The notes below the pieces were generated by a model. That model had not been told where the DNA came from. It did not search any database and was given only the letters and a program-made list of their open reading frames with translations. From Streptomyces sp. WMMB303 (lineage in GTDB: Bacteria; Actinomycetota; Actinomycetes; Streptomycetales; Streptomycetaceae), in NCBI RefSeq assembly GCF_029351045.1, contig NZ_JARKIN010000001.1, positions 6,725,001 through 6,789,000 on the forward strand: a stretch of DNA of 64,000 nucleotides, written 5' to 3'. Numbering within the stretch: the stretch's first letter is position 1; every line of letters begins with the position of its first letter. Shown here piece by piece: positions 1-7,956 of this stretch. The translations under genes and the position numbers were made by a program.

Positions 1-424
1 CGCCGTAGCTCACCGCTTGCCCCGCGCCGCGGCCCACTCCTGTGATGGTGGCCTTGGCCCAACACCCCTGACCCCAGGACACCGGCATCCCTGCGGACGG
101 CGCGTATCTGGTTGGCACCACGTGGCGTGAGCTCCTGGATGCCACGATCGCGGTGGGCCGAGACATCGGCTCCTGGATCACCGCTACACCCCGTCTCGCA
201 CGCCACGAGATCAGGGCACGCCGATACCCCCTCTCCGCCTATCTCGTGACGCGACCGACTCGGGCCGACGGTCCGGACACAGAACGCCGTCCGGGCCGTC
301 GGCCGCCTCCTTCGGAGGAGGCGGCCGACGGCCCGGGTCAGCTGATCTCAGCGGCACTCATCCGGCGAACGCCGAGTACCGGCAGGCGGCGCGAAGGCAA
401 CGGGTCACCTCCGCGGAGCGCCCG
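1..424. other. intergenic stretch at left edge
   Basis: I see no gene I can support here. An open frame on the plus strand runs into the antisense of the next gene and has no recognisable motif. The first 250 bases could hold the tail of a gene that starts left of the window (a frame reading GIPADGAYLVGTTW...), but it has no stop before it enters the neighbouring gene, so I do not call it. The one clear structure is the terminator hairpin at 291-336. Confidence 0.4.
291..336. terminator. 21-bp perfect hairpin terminator
   Basis: The arms at 291-311 and 316-336 are perfectly complementary over 21 bases around a TCGG loop. No T-run follows, as is common for Streptomyces terminators. It lies downstream of the minus-strand gene ending at 425 and would end its transcription. 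It could also stop transcripts entering from the left. Confidence 0.75.
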
Positions 425-1771
425 CTACCTGCCACCGCCCGGGCCGCCGCCCTGGCCACCGCCACGCCTGCGCGTGGTGCCTTCCTGGTTGATGGGCGTC
501 ATACCGCTCGTGTTGGAGCGGCGCAGGGCCGGGCGGTTGTCGCTGGTCCGCGGCGGCCCCTCGCCGACGGGTTGCCGCGAGCGGACGGGCATGCTCACGG
601 TCGGGTTCGCGACCGGCTCGGGGCGGGCCAGCCGCGCCTCGGGAGCCCGGCTGGAACGCCGCTCACGACGCTCGCCCTCCGGCGCACGGCTGGACTCACG
701 CCGAGAACGCCGCTCACCCTCCGGCGCACGACTGGACTCACGCCGAGAACGACGCTCGCCCTCCGGCGCACGGCTGGACTCACGTCGGGAACGCCGTTCC
801 TCGGACGAACTGCTGGAACCACTCATCGACCGGGGAGCCGCAGACTGCGGAAGAGTACCGTTCCAACTCGGCGGCGGACGGCGGTCGCGCTCCGCACGGG
901 GAGGCCGCACCGCGCGGGGCCGCTCCTGCGGAGCCGCACTCGAATCCCGCCTGCGCCGCTCGCCCTCGGGAGCCCGGCTCGACTCCCGCCGGGAACGCCG
1001 CTCGCCCTCCTCCGGCGCACGGCTGGAAGTCCGCCTGCGCAACTCGCTGTCCTCAGAGCCCCGGCCCCGCTCGGATCCGCTGGCGCGTCCCCGCACAGGC
1101 AGCTCGTAAGAAGCGTTGAACGGATCACCGAAGCTCGGGCGTTCGATCTGCGGCGCCGGCTCTGCCGCGCGACGCGCGCGCTCGACCTCCGCCGCACGGG
1201 CCTGATTGGCGGTGTAACGATTCCTGGCGTACTCGCCGGCCATTGCCACGCCTTGCACCGCGGCACCGACCGCCCTGGTCCTGGAGTCTTCGCCGAAGGC
1301 GTACATTCCAGCACCGGTGGCCCTTGCGGCACCGAGTGCGGCGGCGAAGACGTCCGGCGGATCGTTGGGGTGAGGCCGCAGCGCCCTGCGGCCCTCCAGG
1401 AAGACCGTCCGCGCTCCGGAGGCGCCGGTGAAAGCGACGCCCCAGTTATAGGTGGAAGTCCAACCCTGGTCCGCATCGTCTCGGGCGGTGCCGACGGCCT
1501 GCAGGGCCAGCCCGGCGGATTCCAGGGAGTCGACGGCCGTGTCCACGACGGCGGGCGTCCTGTCGACCACCCACTGCCCCGTCCGTCCCGCACGGTCGAT
1601 CGCGGAGGTCAGAAGCTCGGATCCGCGGATCTGGTGCGCCACGTTGTACACGGTGTTGTACCACGGTTCCGACTGGTATTCCTCAGGTGGGGGTGAGGGC
1701 GATCGGGATTCACCACGTTCGGGGTCGGGCTCACGGCGGCGCCGGCCGCGTCGGTCCGGAGGGGTTGTCAT
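425..1771 (-). CDS. unknown protein with SR-like repeat tail
   Basis: I do not recognise the family of this 448-residue protein. Residues 1-35 are Arg/Pro/Ser rich. Residues 36-205 look globular and Ala-rich with no clear membrane segment. From about residue 230 the protein is low complexity and dominated by a 14-residue unit like ERRSRRESSRAPEG. Three consecutive copies are encoded by 42-bp tandem repeats (669-794), and degenerate copies lie further upstream in the gene. The end is Gly/Arg rich. The start has a GGAGAG ribosome site 6-7 bases upstream. It lies 98 bp downstream of another unrecognised gene in the same direction, next to DUF4913 and gene fragments, so it may be cargo of a decayed conjugative element. 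The highly basic tail suggests nucleic-acid or envelope binding, but that is only inference. Confidence 0.7.
   Translation of the reverse strand: MTTPPDRRGRRRREPDPERGESRSPSPPPEEYQSEPWYNTVYNVAHQIRGSELLTSAIDRAGRTGQWVVDRTPAVVDTAVDSLESAGLALQAVGTARDDADQGWTSTYNWGVAFTGASGARTVFLEGRRALRPHPNDPPDVFAAALGAARATGAGMYAFGEDSRTRAVGAAVQGVAMAGEYARNRYTANQARAAEVERARRAAEPAPQIERPSFGDPFNASYELPVRGRASGSERGRGSEDSELRRRTSSRAPEEGERRSRRESSRAPEGERRRRDSSAAPQERPRAVRPPRAERDRRPPPSWNGTLPQSAAPRSMSGSSSSSEERRSRRESSRAPEGERRSRRESSRAPEGERRSRRESSRAPEGERRERRSSRAPEARLARPEPVANPTVSMPVRSRQPVGEGPPRTSDNRPALRRSNTSGMTPINQEGTTRRRGGGQGGGPGGGR
669..794 (-). repeat. three 42-bp tandem repeats inside a CDS
   Basis: Three adjacent 42-bp units (669-710, 711-752, 753-794) differ at only a few bases and each encode one 14-residue Arg/Ser/Glu-rich unit. 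Degenerate copies continue to about 1040. The near identity of the DNA suggests recent expansion by slippage or unequal exchange. Confidence 0.85.
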
Positions 1772-1869
1772 GGTGTGCTCTCCGTCCTCTGTATGAGGTT
1801 CACCTCCCTACTACGGGGGTTGGTCCCCGGTGGTTCACGGTGCTGCCCGGTGCCGGAGCCGGCGCGCTG

Positions 1870-2913
1870 TCACTTCATCCCTCTGGACCGGGTCTGCTTC
1901 TGCGAGGCCGGCGCCTCCCGGTGCTGCTTCGGGGGCCGGCCGCGTGGGGGGTTGCCGTTGGGCGTCGGTCCTGCCGCGCGGGACTTCCGTGCGGCGGCCG
2001 AGACGGCGTTCTGGCCGAAACCCGGCGTGCCGGAACGGACGGCCACGAGCGCGTCCGTGCCCGCCAACGAGGTGCGGCGCGCGTTCGGCTCGCTCGCCAA
2101 GCCGTGCTTCAACGTCGCCTCGTCGGTGCGGACGGCCAGGGCGGGTCGCCGGAAGCGCTCCGACGACGCTTGGGCGCTCCGGGCCTCCTGGCCCTGGAGG
2201 GGCGCGGTGCCAGGGACCTGAGCAGCGGCGTTACGGGCCTGTACGGGTGCGGCATCCCGGAACAGGGTGGGGTCGGTCTCCCGTCCCAGGCCCGACTGCG
2301 CGCCCTGCGCCGGGGCGACGCGCCGCGCCGCCTCCTCGACCGCCTTCAGGTGCCGGGCTTGAGCCTCGCCCGCGATGGCCCCCATCACGGGCAGCTCCCC
2401 GCGGTCGTAAGCCGCGGCGTACTGCGGGTTCTGGGTGATCATCTGAAACGCGGCCACCTCGACCAGTTGCTTCTCGAACGCGCCGAGTTGCCGGTACCGC
2501 TCGAATGCGGACCGCTGGTCGGGCTGGTGCGCAGCCTGTTGCACGTACCGCTGCTGGGCCGCCTGCTGTTCGTAGCGCGGGTCGTACTGCTGCCCGAGGT
2601 CCCGGCCCGGCTGCTGCTCACGCCCCTGCTCGGGCGGCCCGGGATGGTGCTCCTCGCCGTCGGCGCCGCGCAGCATGACCCGCAGCTCGCGCACGGCGCG
2701 GACCATCCGGCTCGCGGCGCCGCTGCGCCGGCGTTGGGTACTGGCCCGCGGCGGGGCGGGGCGGCCCTGCCGTCTGGCCGCCGCCTGGTCCCGTACGGCC
2801 ATAGCACGCGCCCCGTCGCGGTCGGCGCTGATCTGCTGGGCCGCGAGCTGGTCGGCCACGGCGAGCTCATGGGCCAGCTCGTAGGGGTCGAGCTGGCCGG
2901 TGGGTTCGGACAT
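1870..2913 (-). CDS. unknown Gln/Ala-rich protein
   Basis: The start is set at MSEPTGQLDP because GAAGGA sits 8 bases upstream; a frame extending further upstream is open but Pro/Arg rich and lacks this signal. The product is 347 residues. The first 70 are charged and helical, residues 85-125 are rich in Gln/Arg/Tyr (QQYDPRYEQQAAQQRYVQQ), and residues 130-190 form a more ordered helical block with FERYRQLGAFEKQLVEVAAFQ. The C-terminus is basic. No signal peptide, membrane helix or catalytic motif is visible. It precedes the SR-repeat gene by 98 bp in the same direction and is divergent from the DUF4913 gene, so the two genes probably form one transcript from a mobile-element remnant. I cannot give a function. 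Confidence 0.6.
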   Translation of the reverse strand: MSEPTGQLDPYELAHELAVADQLAAQQISADRDGARAMAVRDQAAARRQGRPAPPRASTQRRRSGAASRMVRAVRELRVMLRGADGEEHHPGPPEQGREQQPGRDLGQQYDPRYEQQAAQQRYVQQAAHQPDQRSAFERYRQLGAFEKQLVEVAAFQMITQNPQYAAAYDRGELPVMGAIAGEAQARHLKAVEEAARRVAPAQGAQSGLGRETDPTLFRDAAPVQARNAAAQVPGTAPLQGQEARSAQASSERFRRPALAVRTDEATLKHGLASEPNARRTSLAGTDALVAVRSGTPGFGQNAVSAAARKSRAAGPTPNGNPPRGRPPKQHREAPASQKQTRSRGMK

Positions 2914-3109
2914 GGTCGCGTCCTTCGGTCGGGTGCGGCGTGGACAGCGGACGGCGGAAGCCGCGGCGGCTGGGCGGTGACCGGCGGAGGGCCCGAACAG
3001 GGCTGCGTGGCGGCCCTGTGTCCCGGTGTCCCTGCCCGGGGTGGGGCGGGGTGGGGCCGGTAGTGAACCGAGCCCACCGCGCGCACGTGGTGGTGGCGTG
3101 GATACTTCC

Positions 3110-3568
3110 ATGACGACGGCGGCAGGAGAACAGACGGTGATCGAGCCCGGGCCCGAAGAGAACTCCGGTACGGAAGAGGGCGCACCGCCTGCCCCCCAGC
3201 CCGAGTTCATCCTCTATCTGGGCGGGCACGACTACGAGGACGCGCTCTTCCAGCTGGTGGAGTGGACGCACAACGTGCTGCTGCCCGTCTACGGCAGGGA
3301 GACCACCTCCACAGCGCTGTGGTGCTCGCGCTGGTGGGAGCACCCGGAGGCGGTCGCACAGCTCCACGGCCTGTGGCTGGCCTGGGCGGAACTTTCCGAC
3401 CCGGCGCGGGACATGACGGGCCCGGCCGCGTGGCACCGCGACTTCCTGGGCCCCGTGATGGCCACCCTGCGCGACCCCATGGGGCCCTTCGCCGGATGCA
3501 AGCCAGGCAACCACCGCAGGAAGGAAGTCCCGCAGGTGGAGTCGCCCTTCGTGGCCGCCGGCGCCTGA
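3110..3568 (+). CDS. DUF4913 family protein
   Basis: The 152-residue product matches my memory of DUF4913. A hydrophobic segment (EFILYLGGHDYEDALFQLV) is followed by WTHNVLLPVYGRE, the W-C-x-x-W-W-E-H motif in LWCSRWWEHPEA, then AAWHRDFLGPVM and the closing GPFAGC. DUF4913 proteins are small actinobacterial proteins found mostly on conjugative plasmids and AICEs; their role is unknown. The start is uncertain: no good ribosome site precedes ATG 3110, and a run of in-frame or near GTG codons lies just upstream. It is divergent from the gene at 1870-2913. Confidence 0.75.
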   Translation: MTTAAGEQTVIEPGPEENSGTEEGAPPAPQPEFILYLGGHDYEDALFQLVEWTHNVLLPVYGRETTSTALWCSRWWEHPEAVAQLHGLWLAWAELSDPARDMTGPAAWHRDFLGPVMATLRDPMGPFAGCKPGNHRRKEVPQVESPFVAAGA

Positions 3569-3844
3569 GCGGCCGTCCGGTTCGCCGGGGCGGGCGCAGG
3601 CTGCTCCGCGCGGCCGGCGCCGGTGGTGACCACCTCGTCGGGGCGAGGACCATCGGGCGATTCACCTGACGACCGTGCTGCTCCGACCTCACTCATGTGC
3701 ACCACTTCCTGACGTTCCACTGGTCACAAGAGGCCGGGCCGGGCCTCCCGCGATGGGTCCGGCGGCCTGGGGCCGACGTGGGGTACAGCGGTCCACCCCT
3801 GCTACGGAGCGGGCCGCGGGGCGGTTCATCTCACCTGGCGCCGC

Positions 3845-3990
3845 TCACCCGGATCCGTAGGGCGGAGCGGGCGTCGGGTCCTCGTCCGCATGCTTGTTGG
3901 TGTTGTTGACGGGCACCTCGTCGGCGGCCGGCTCCGCGTGGACGGGGCTGCCGGGCCTGCTGCCGGCCTTGATGAGGAAGTTGCCCATGC
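3845..3990 (-). pseudogene. C-terminal remnant of a conjugal-transfer ATPase-like protein
   Basis: Reading the minus strand, the frame ending at the TGA at 3845-3847 contains GMGNFLIKAGSRPGSP and then NNTNKHADEDP. This resembles the C-terminus of actinobacterial conjugal-transfer ATP-binding proteins, which often end with GMGN.L..AGSRPG.P and NDTN. No ATPase domain is found upstream, and the frame runs into the next fragment, so only about 48 residues survive. The family match is from memory and could be wrong. Confidence 0.35.
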
Positions 3991-3994
3991 CGGG

Positions 3995-4500
3995 CGGGTC
4001 GGCCTGACGGTGACCGGGAAACGGGTGGTGGCAGCCGGACTGCCCCTGTCACTGCGGCCGTCGAAGGGACGCCGCTACCGAGTCGCCGACCCTTACCTGC
4101 GGTTCTGGCTCGCGTTTCTGGATCCGCACATGGCGGAGATCGAACGAATGCGGGGAGGTCTCACACTGAGCCGGATCAGGGAACATGGACGAGCCGGCGG
4201 GGCCGCGCGATCGAACCCCTCGTCCGGGAATCCCTCGCCCGTATCCTGCCGGACGGGCTCCTGCCCGCCGCCCCGGCGATCGGGGGGTACTGGACCCGCA
4301 GCAACGACGTCGAATTCGACTTGGTGGGCGCCGACCGACAGCCGGTGGCCGAGCAGTTGCCCTTTCTCGGCTCGGTCAATTGGCTGGAGAACTCCGCCTT
4401 CGACAGCCACGACCTGGCCGCCGACGAGGCCGAGCCGAGGTGGCGGCCTCCCCGATACCCCTGGGCCGGGCAGTCGGAGACAGGGCGACCGATCCGCTGA
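3995..4500 (+). pseudogene. degenerate DUF234-type ATPase fragment
   Basis: The plus strand encodes KRVVAAGLPLSLRPSKGRRY, then RVADPYLRFWLAFLDPHMAE and IERMRGGLTLSRIREH. The frame then breaks near 4174. Restoring one base gives WTSRRGRAIEPLVRESLAR and later GGYWTRSNDVEFDLVGADR, ending at 4498-4500. This is the C-terminal DUF234 region of archaeal/bacterial AAA ATPases whose N-terminal P-loop domain is absent here. The text after SHDLAAD also departs from the family, so a second lesion is likely. The gene is dead by truncation and frameshift. It abuts another gene fragment on the opposite strand, which marks a rearranged scar. Confidence 0.75.
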
Positions 4501-4561
4501 AGGCACCCGGGTGCCCTCCCGGGCATGTGCTCACACAGGCTTGCCCGCTATCGTGCTCATA

Positions 4562-5719
4562 ATGTTGCAGGCTGGTTATACGCGCGCACCGCTGCCCTCC
4601 GCCCTTCCGGTGTCCCCCGCTTCGCCGGTGGAGAGACCGTCAGCGCCACCTGCACCCGCGAAAGCCAGCCGCCCGTCCGGCCGCCGCGATCCGTTTCTGG
4701 ACAACGCGAAGTACCTCACCATCGTGCTGGTCGGGGCCGGGCATCTGTGGGCGCCCATGCAGGGCGACAGCCGTGCCGCCGCCGCCCTGTACGCCGTGGT
4801 CTACGCCTTCCACATGCCGGCCTTCATCGTCGTCTCCGGCTATCTCTCCCGGAGTTACGAGGGCACCCCGCGCCAGATCGTGCGACTGGTGACGGGCGTC
4901 CTGGTGCCGTATCTGGCGTTCCAGACGGTCTACACGCTCTTCATGCGGTGGCTCGACAATCCGCAGCGGGAGTTCCACTACCAGGAGCCGGGGTTCGCGC
5001 TCTGGTTCCTGGTCGCCCTGTTCGTGTGGCGGCTGACCACGCCGGTGTGGAAGAACCTGCACCGGCCGATGCCGGTGGCGCTGGCGATCGCCGTCGGTGC
5101 GAGTGTCACGCCGAGCGTCGGCGACGACCTGGACCTGATGCGCATCGCCCAGTTCCTGCCCTTCTTCGTGCTGGGGCTGCAACTGCGGCCGGAGCACTTC
5201 GCACTCGTGCAGCAGCGTGCGGCCCGGTGGCTCGCGGTGCCGGTGGTGGCCTGTGCGCTGGTGCTGGCCTACTGGGCGGTGCCACGCATGTCCCCGGGCT
5301 GGTTCCTGCGGGAGAAGTCGGCCGAGGAGATGGGGGTCCCCGCCTGGGTCGGCGCGACCATGGTCCTGGCCGTCTTCGGCTGCGGCCTGGTGCTGACGGC
5401 GTGCTTCCTGGCCTGGGTTCCCCGTCGGCACCTGTGGTTCACCACGCTCGGCGCGGGCACGCTCTACGCGTACCTGCTTCACGTGTATCCGATCAAGCTC
5501 CTGCGCGAACTGGACTGGTACAGCCTGGACTGGGTGGCTCACCCGGCGGGCCGGGTGACCCTGACGGTGCTCGTCGCAGCGATGATGACGCTGCTGTGCA
5601 CGTCTCCGGTGCGCAAAGTGTTCCGCCCCTTGATGGAACCGGACATGTTCTGGTTCTTCCGGGGCGGCCGGCGGACAGGGAGCGGCGCGACGCGCGGAAG
5701 GAAGACATCACCACGGTGA
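4562..5719 (+). CDS. membrane acyltransferase, acyltransferase-3 family
   Basis: The 385-residue product has about ten hydrophobic helices and the acyltransferase-3 layout. After a Pro/Ala-rich cytoplasmic N-terminus comes RDPFLDNAKYLTIVLVGAGHLW, where D-N-A-K-x-L and the following His mark the active region. It continues with YAFHMPAFIVVSGYLS and ends with the segment YLLHVYPIKLL. Members move acyl groups onto sugars or other surface compounds across the membrane, and the N-terminus resembles fucose 4-O-acetylase-like proteins. The start at ATG 4562 is one of two close candidates; the open frame extends further upstream only through the pseudogene. The substrate is unknown. Confidence 0.8.
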   Translation: MLQAGYTRAPLPSALPVSPASPVERPSAPPAPAKASRPSGRRDPFLDNAKYLTIVLVGAGHLWAPMQGDSRAAAALYAVVYAFHMPAFIVVSGYLSRSYEGTPRQIVRLVTGVLVPYLAFQTVYTLFMRWLDNPQREFHYQEPGFALWFLVALFVWRLTTPVWKNLHRPMPVALAIAVGASVTPSVGDDLDLMRIAQFLPFFVLGLQLRPEHFALVQQRAARWLAVPVVACALVLAYWAVPRMSPGWFLREKSAEEMGVPAWVGATMVLAVFGCGLVLTACFLAWVPRRHLWFTTLGAGTLYAYLLHVYPIKLLRELDWYSLDWVAHPAGRVTLTVLVAAMMTLLCTSPVRKVFRPLMEPDMFWFFRGGRRTGSGATRGRKTSPR

Positions 5720-5902
5720 GCACGGCCACCGGCCACTGAGCACTGTGCCGGGCGGCGAGCACCCCGATGTCGGCGGCGACTTGAAAACTACAGTCGTGTA
5801 GAAGCCTGCCGTAGCGTAGGACCCGCGGCGGACACGCCCCGTGGCCGGGGCGGGACCGCACGCACTCAAGCGCTGGAAGACAAGTGAAGGAGAACGCCCG
5901 CG

Positions 5903-6901
5903 ATGGTGTTCAAACGGCTTCTCGGGGCCCTCGGGGTGGGCGGCCCCTCGGTGGACACGGTCCTGGACGACGGACCGGTGCGGCCGGGTGGTCCGCTCGC
6001 CGGCCACGTGCATCTCGAAGGTGGCTCCGCCGACTGCGAGATCGAGCAGATCACTCTCGAACTCGTCGCCCGCGTCGAGGCGGAAGAGGACGACGAGGAG
6101 CACGAGGGCGTGGTTGCCTTCGACCGCCTCACGGTGGGCGGCGGGTTCCGGCTCGCCGAGGGTGAGCGGCGCAGCGTGCCGTTCACCGTCACCCTTCCGT
6201 GGGAGACACCGGTCACGGAACTGTACGGCCAGCCCCTCGGCGTGGTCCTCGGAGTCCGAACGGAGCTCGCCGTCGCGGGAGCCAGGGACAAGGGTGACCT
6301 CGACCCGCTGCGGGTGGCGCCGCTTCCCGCGCAGGAAGGCGTACTGGAGGCCCTGGGGCAGCTCGGGTTCGGCTTCACTTCCGCGGACCTGGAACTGGGC
6401 CGCATCCACGGCACGGGACAGACGCTGCCCTTCTACCAGGAGATCGAACTCTCCCCTGCCCCGCAGTACGCCCACGCCGTCGACGAGGTGGAGGTGACCT
6501 TCCTCGCCGCCCCGAGCGGTGTGGAAGTCGTCCTGGAGGCCGACAAGCGCGGCGGGCTCTTCTCCGAGGGGCACGACGCCGTGAACCGCTTCGCCGTCAG
6601 CCACGAGGGCGTCGAGCACGTCGACTGGAACACCGAAGTCGACTCCTGGGTCCGGCAGATGCTCCAGCACCACGGCGGCCACGCAGCGGACCACACCGGG
6701 TACCCGCCCCACCAGGGCCACGGGCTCCACCACCACGACGCCCCCCACGACGGTCACCACCGCTCCGGTCCGAGCACCGGTGCCGTCGTCGCCGGCGCGG
6801 CGGCAGGCGTCGCGGTCGGCGTGGCCGGGGGGTTCGTGGCCGCCGAGGTCATCGACGAGGTCTTCGACGACGACGAGGACGAGGGGGACGAAGAGGACTG
6901 A
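5903..6901 (+). CDS. Spo0M-like sporulation-control protein
   Basis: The 332-residue product begins MVFKRLLGALGVGGPSVDT with the arrestin-like Spo0M fold: VRPGGPLAGHVHLEGGSAD, IEQITLELVARVE, and ERRSVPFTVTLPWETPVTE. Spo0M proteins are cytoplasmic two-lobed beta-sandwich proteins that affect sporulation or cell-cycle progression in Bacillus and are common in Streptomyces. The tail after residue 255 is unusual: a His-rich stretch (HHGGHAADHTGY, HHHDAPHDGHHR) is followed by a Gly/Ala/Val hydrophobic helix (GAVVAGAAAGVAVGVAGG) and an acidic end (DDDEDEGDEED). The His run may bind metal, and the helix may insert in a membrane. The gene appears monocistronic. Confidence 0.85.
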   Translation: MVFKRLLGALGVGGPSVDTVLDDGPVRPGGPLAGHVHLEGGSADCEIEQITLELVARVEAEEDDEEHEGVVAFDRLTVGGGFRLAEGERRSVPFTVTLPWETPVTELYGQPLGVVLGVRTELAVAGARDKGDLDPLRVAPLPAQEGVLEALGQLGFGFTSADLELGRIHGTGQTLPFYQEIELSPAPQYAHAVDEVEVTFLAAPSGVEVVLEADKRGGLFSEGHDAVNRFAVSHEGVEHVDWNTEVDSWVRQMLQHHGGHAADHTGYPPHQGHGLHHHDAPHDGHHRSGPSTGAVVAGAAAGVAVGVAGGFVAAEVIDEVFDDDEDEGDEED

Positions 6902-6930
6902 GCGCGGGCCGGTCGGGCGACGGCCTCCAC

Positions 6931-6959
6931 TTGACCGCGGCGTATCGTTTATCGATAAC
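6931..6959 (+). promoter_or_regulatory. candidate promoter of the DUF2975 operon
   Basis: TTGACC at 6931-6936 and GATAAC at 6954-6959 are separated by 17 bases, a plausible -35/-10 pair. The -10 lies at the centre of the 37-bp palindrome, so a repressor bound there would block transcription. Confidence 0.45.
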
Positions 6960-6976
6960 ATCGATAAACGATACGC
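6940..6976. promoter_or_regulatory. 37-bp perfect palindromic operator
   Basis: The 17-base arm GCGTATCGTTTATCGAT (6940-6956) is repeated in exact inverted form at 6960-6976 around an AAC centre. It sits 21 bp before the DUF2975 start codon and overlaps a candidate promoter. The downstream operon encodes an XRE-type DNA-binding protein, so this is most likely its operator and the operon is autoregulated. The sequence is strikingly AT-rich for this genome. Confidence 0.75.
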
Positions 6977-6997
6977 TACTGTGGGCAGGGGGAGATC

Positions 6998-7621
6998 ATG
7001 GGTACCAAGTCCTGGTGGAATCGGACCGACAGTCGGCTCCTGGAGGCAGCTCTGGGCCTGGCCGTTGTGCTGGTCGGCGTCTTCGGGGCGCTGCTTCCGG
7101 CGCTCGGGGTGGCCGGGCTGAGGGAGGGTACGAGGGACACCCTCGAGGTCGAGCCCGAGACGGCGGCCCGCATACCGGAAGCCGTGTCCGAAGCAGTGAC
7201 GGGCCAGGGTATGACTCTCACCGGCACCCGGCGGGCGGAGCTCGTCTTCGCCGACCCCGACCGGAGTCAGCGCCTGCTGCTCGCCCTTCCGGAGGTCGTC
7301 GGCAGCCTGCTCCTGCTGCTCGTCCTGGTCCTCCTCCTCAAGGTGGCCCGAACCCTGCGCGGCGGCGACATCTTCGTACCGGCGAACGCGCGGCGTCTGA
7401 GCGCCATCGGACTCACGGTGCTGGTGCAGGCCGTTCTCACCCCGGTGTTGCCGGCGCTCACCACACAACTGCTGGTGCGTGGCTCCCCCATGGCCGAGCA
7501 GATACCGTTCTCGGTCACCTTCGGCGGAGGGTATGTGCTGCTGGCCTTCCTCATCCTGGCGCTGGGAGAAGTCTTCCGGCGCGGGACGAAGCTGCGCGCC
7601 GATACCGAGGGACTGATCTGA
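6998..7621 (+). CDS. DUF2975 membrane protein
   Basis: The 207-residue protein has four hydrophobic segments, about residues 15-40 (LLEAALGLAVVLVGVFGALL), 95-120 (VVGSLLLLLVLVLLLKVA), 135-160, and 175-195 (GGGYVLLAFLILALGEVF). It contains LRGGDIFVPANARRL and ends with VFRRGTKLRADTEGLI, both typical of DUF2975. A strong GGGGGAG ribosome site precedes the ATG. It overlaps the following XRE gene by ATGA. Such pairs (DUF2975 with a YozG/YozH-type regulator) are widespread in Firmicutes and Actinobacteria; the membrane protein's role is unknown, though it may sense a signal for its partner. Confidence 0.8.
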   Translation: MGTKSWWNRTDSRLLEAALGLAVVLVGVFGALLPALGVAGLREGTRDTLEVEPETAARIPEAVSEAVTGQGMTLTGTRRAELVFADPDRSQRLLLALPEVVGSLLLLLVLVLLLKVARTLRGGDIFVPANARRLSAIGLTVLVQAVLTPVLPALTTQLLVRGSPMAEQIPFSVTFGGGYVLLAFLILALGEVFRRGTKLRADTEGLI

Positions 7622-7845
7622 TGCCGCCGGAAGAGGAGCACCGGGTCCGGATCCATCTGGACAGGCTGCTGGCCGAGCGGGGCATGACCCTGTCCGAACT
7701 GGCGGACAGGGTCGGGGTGACCGTGGTCAATCTCTCCGTCCTCAAGAACGACCGGGCGAAGGCGATCCGTTTCTCCACCCTCACCGCGATCTGCCGCGAA
7801 CTGAACTGCCAGCCCGGCGATCTGCTCAGCTTCCGCCAGGACTGA
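7621..7845 (+). CDS. small XRE/YozG-like HTH regulator
   Basis: The 74-residue protein is nearly all one helix-turn-helix domain: IHLDRLLAERGMTLSELADR, VGVTVVNLSVLKNDRAKAIR, FSTLTAICRELNCQPGDLL. This is the short Cro/C1 form that accompanies DUF2975 membrane proteins. It starts inside the stop of the upstream gene, so translation is probably coupled. It most likely binds the 37-bp palindrome upstream of the operon. Confidence 0.85.
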   Translation: MPPEEEHRVRIHLDRLLAERGMTLSELADRVGVTVVNLSVLKNDRAKAIRFSTLTAICRELNCQPGDLLSFRQD

Positions 7846-7956
7846 CGCCCGCACGCCAACCGACTTCCGCCCGTCGCCCGGCTCCCCGTCGCCCGCCTCC
7901 TGCGGTGGCGGGGGACGGGCGGGCGGCACGTCCTCGGTACCCGACGGACCCTCCGG

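Noticed and set aside
153-1109. 318-codon plus-strand frame with SPSGARLDSRRERR repeats
   Set aside because: The repeats are the complement of the 42-bp repeats of the minus-strand gene, which has the better start and a terminator.
1687-3063. 458-codon plus-strand frame
   Set aside because: Overlaps two minus-strand genes that have ribosome sites; its own text is Arg/Gly/Leu-rich without motif.
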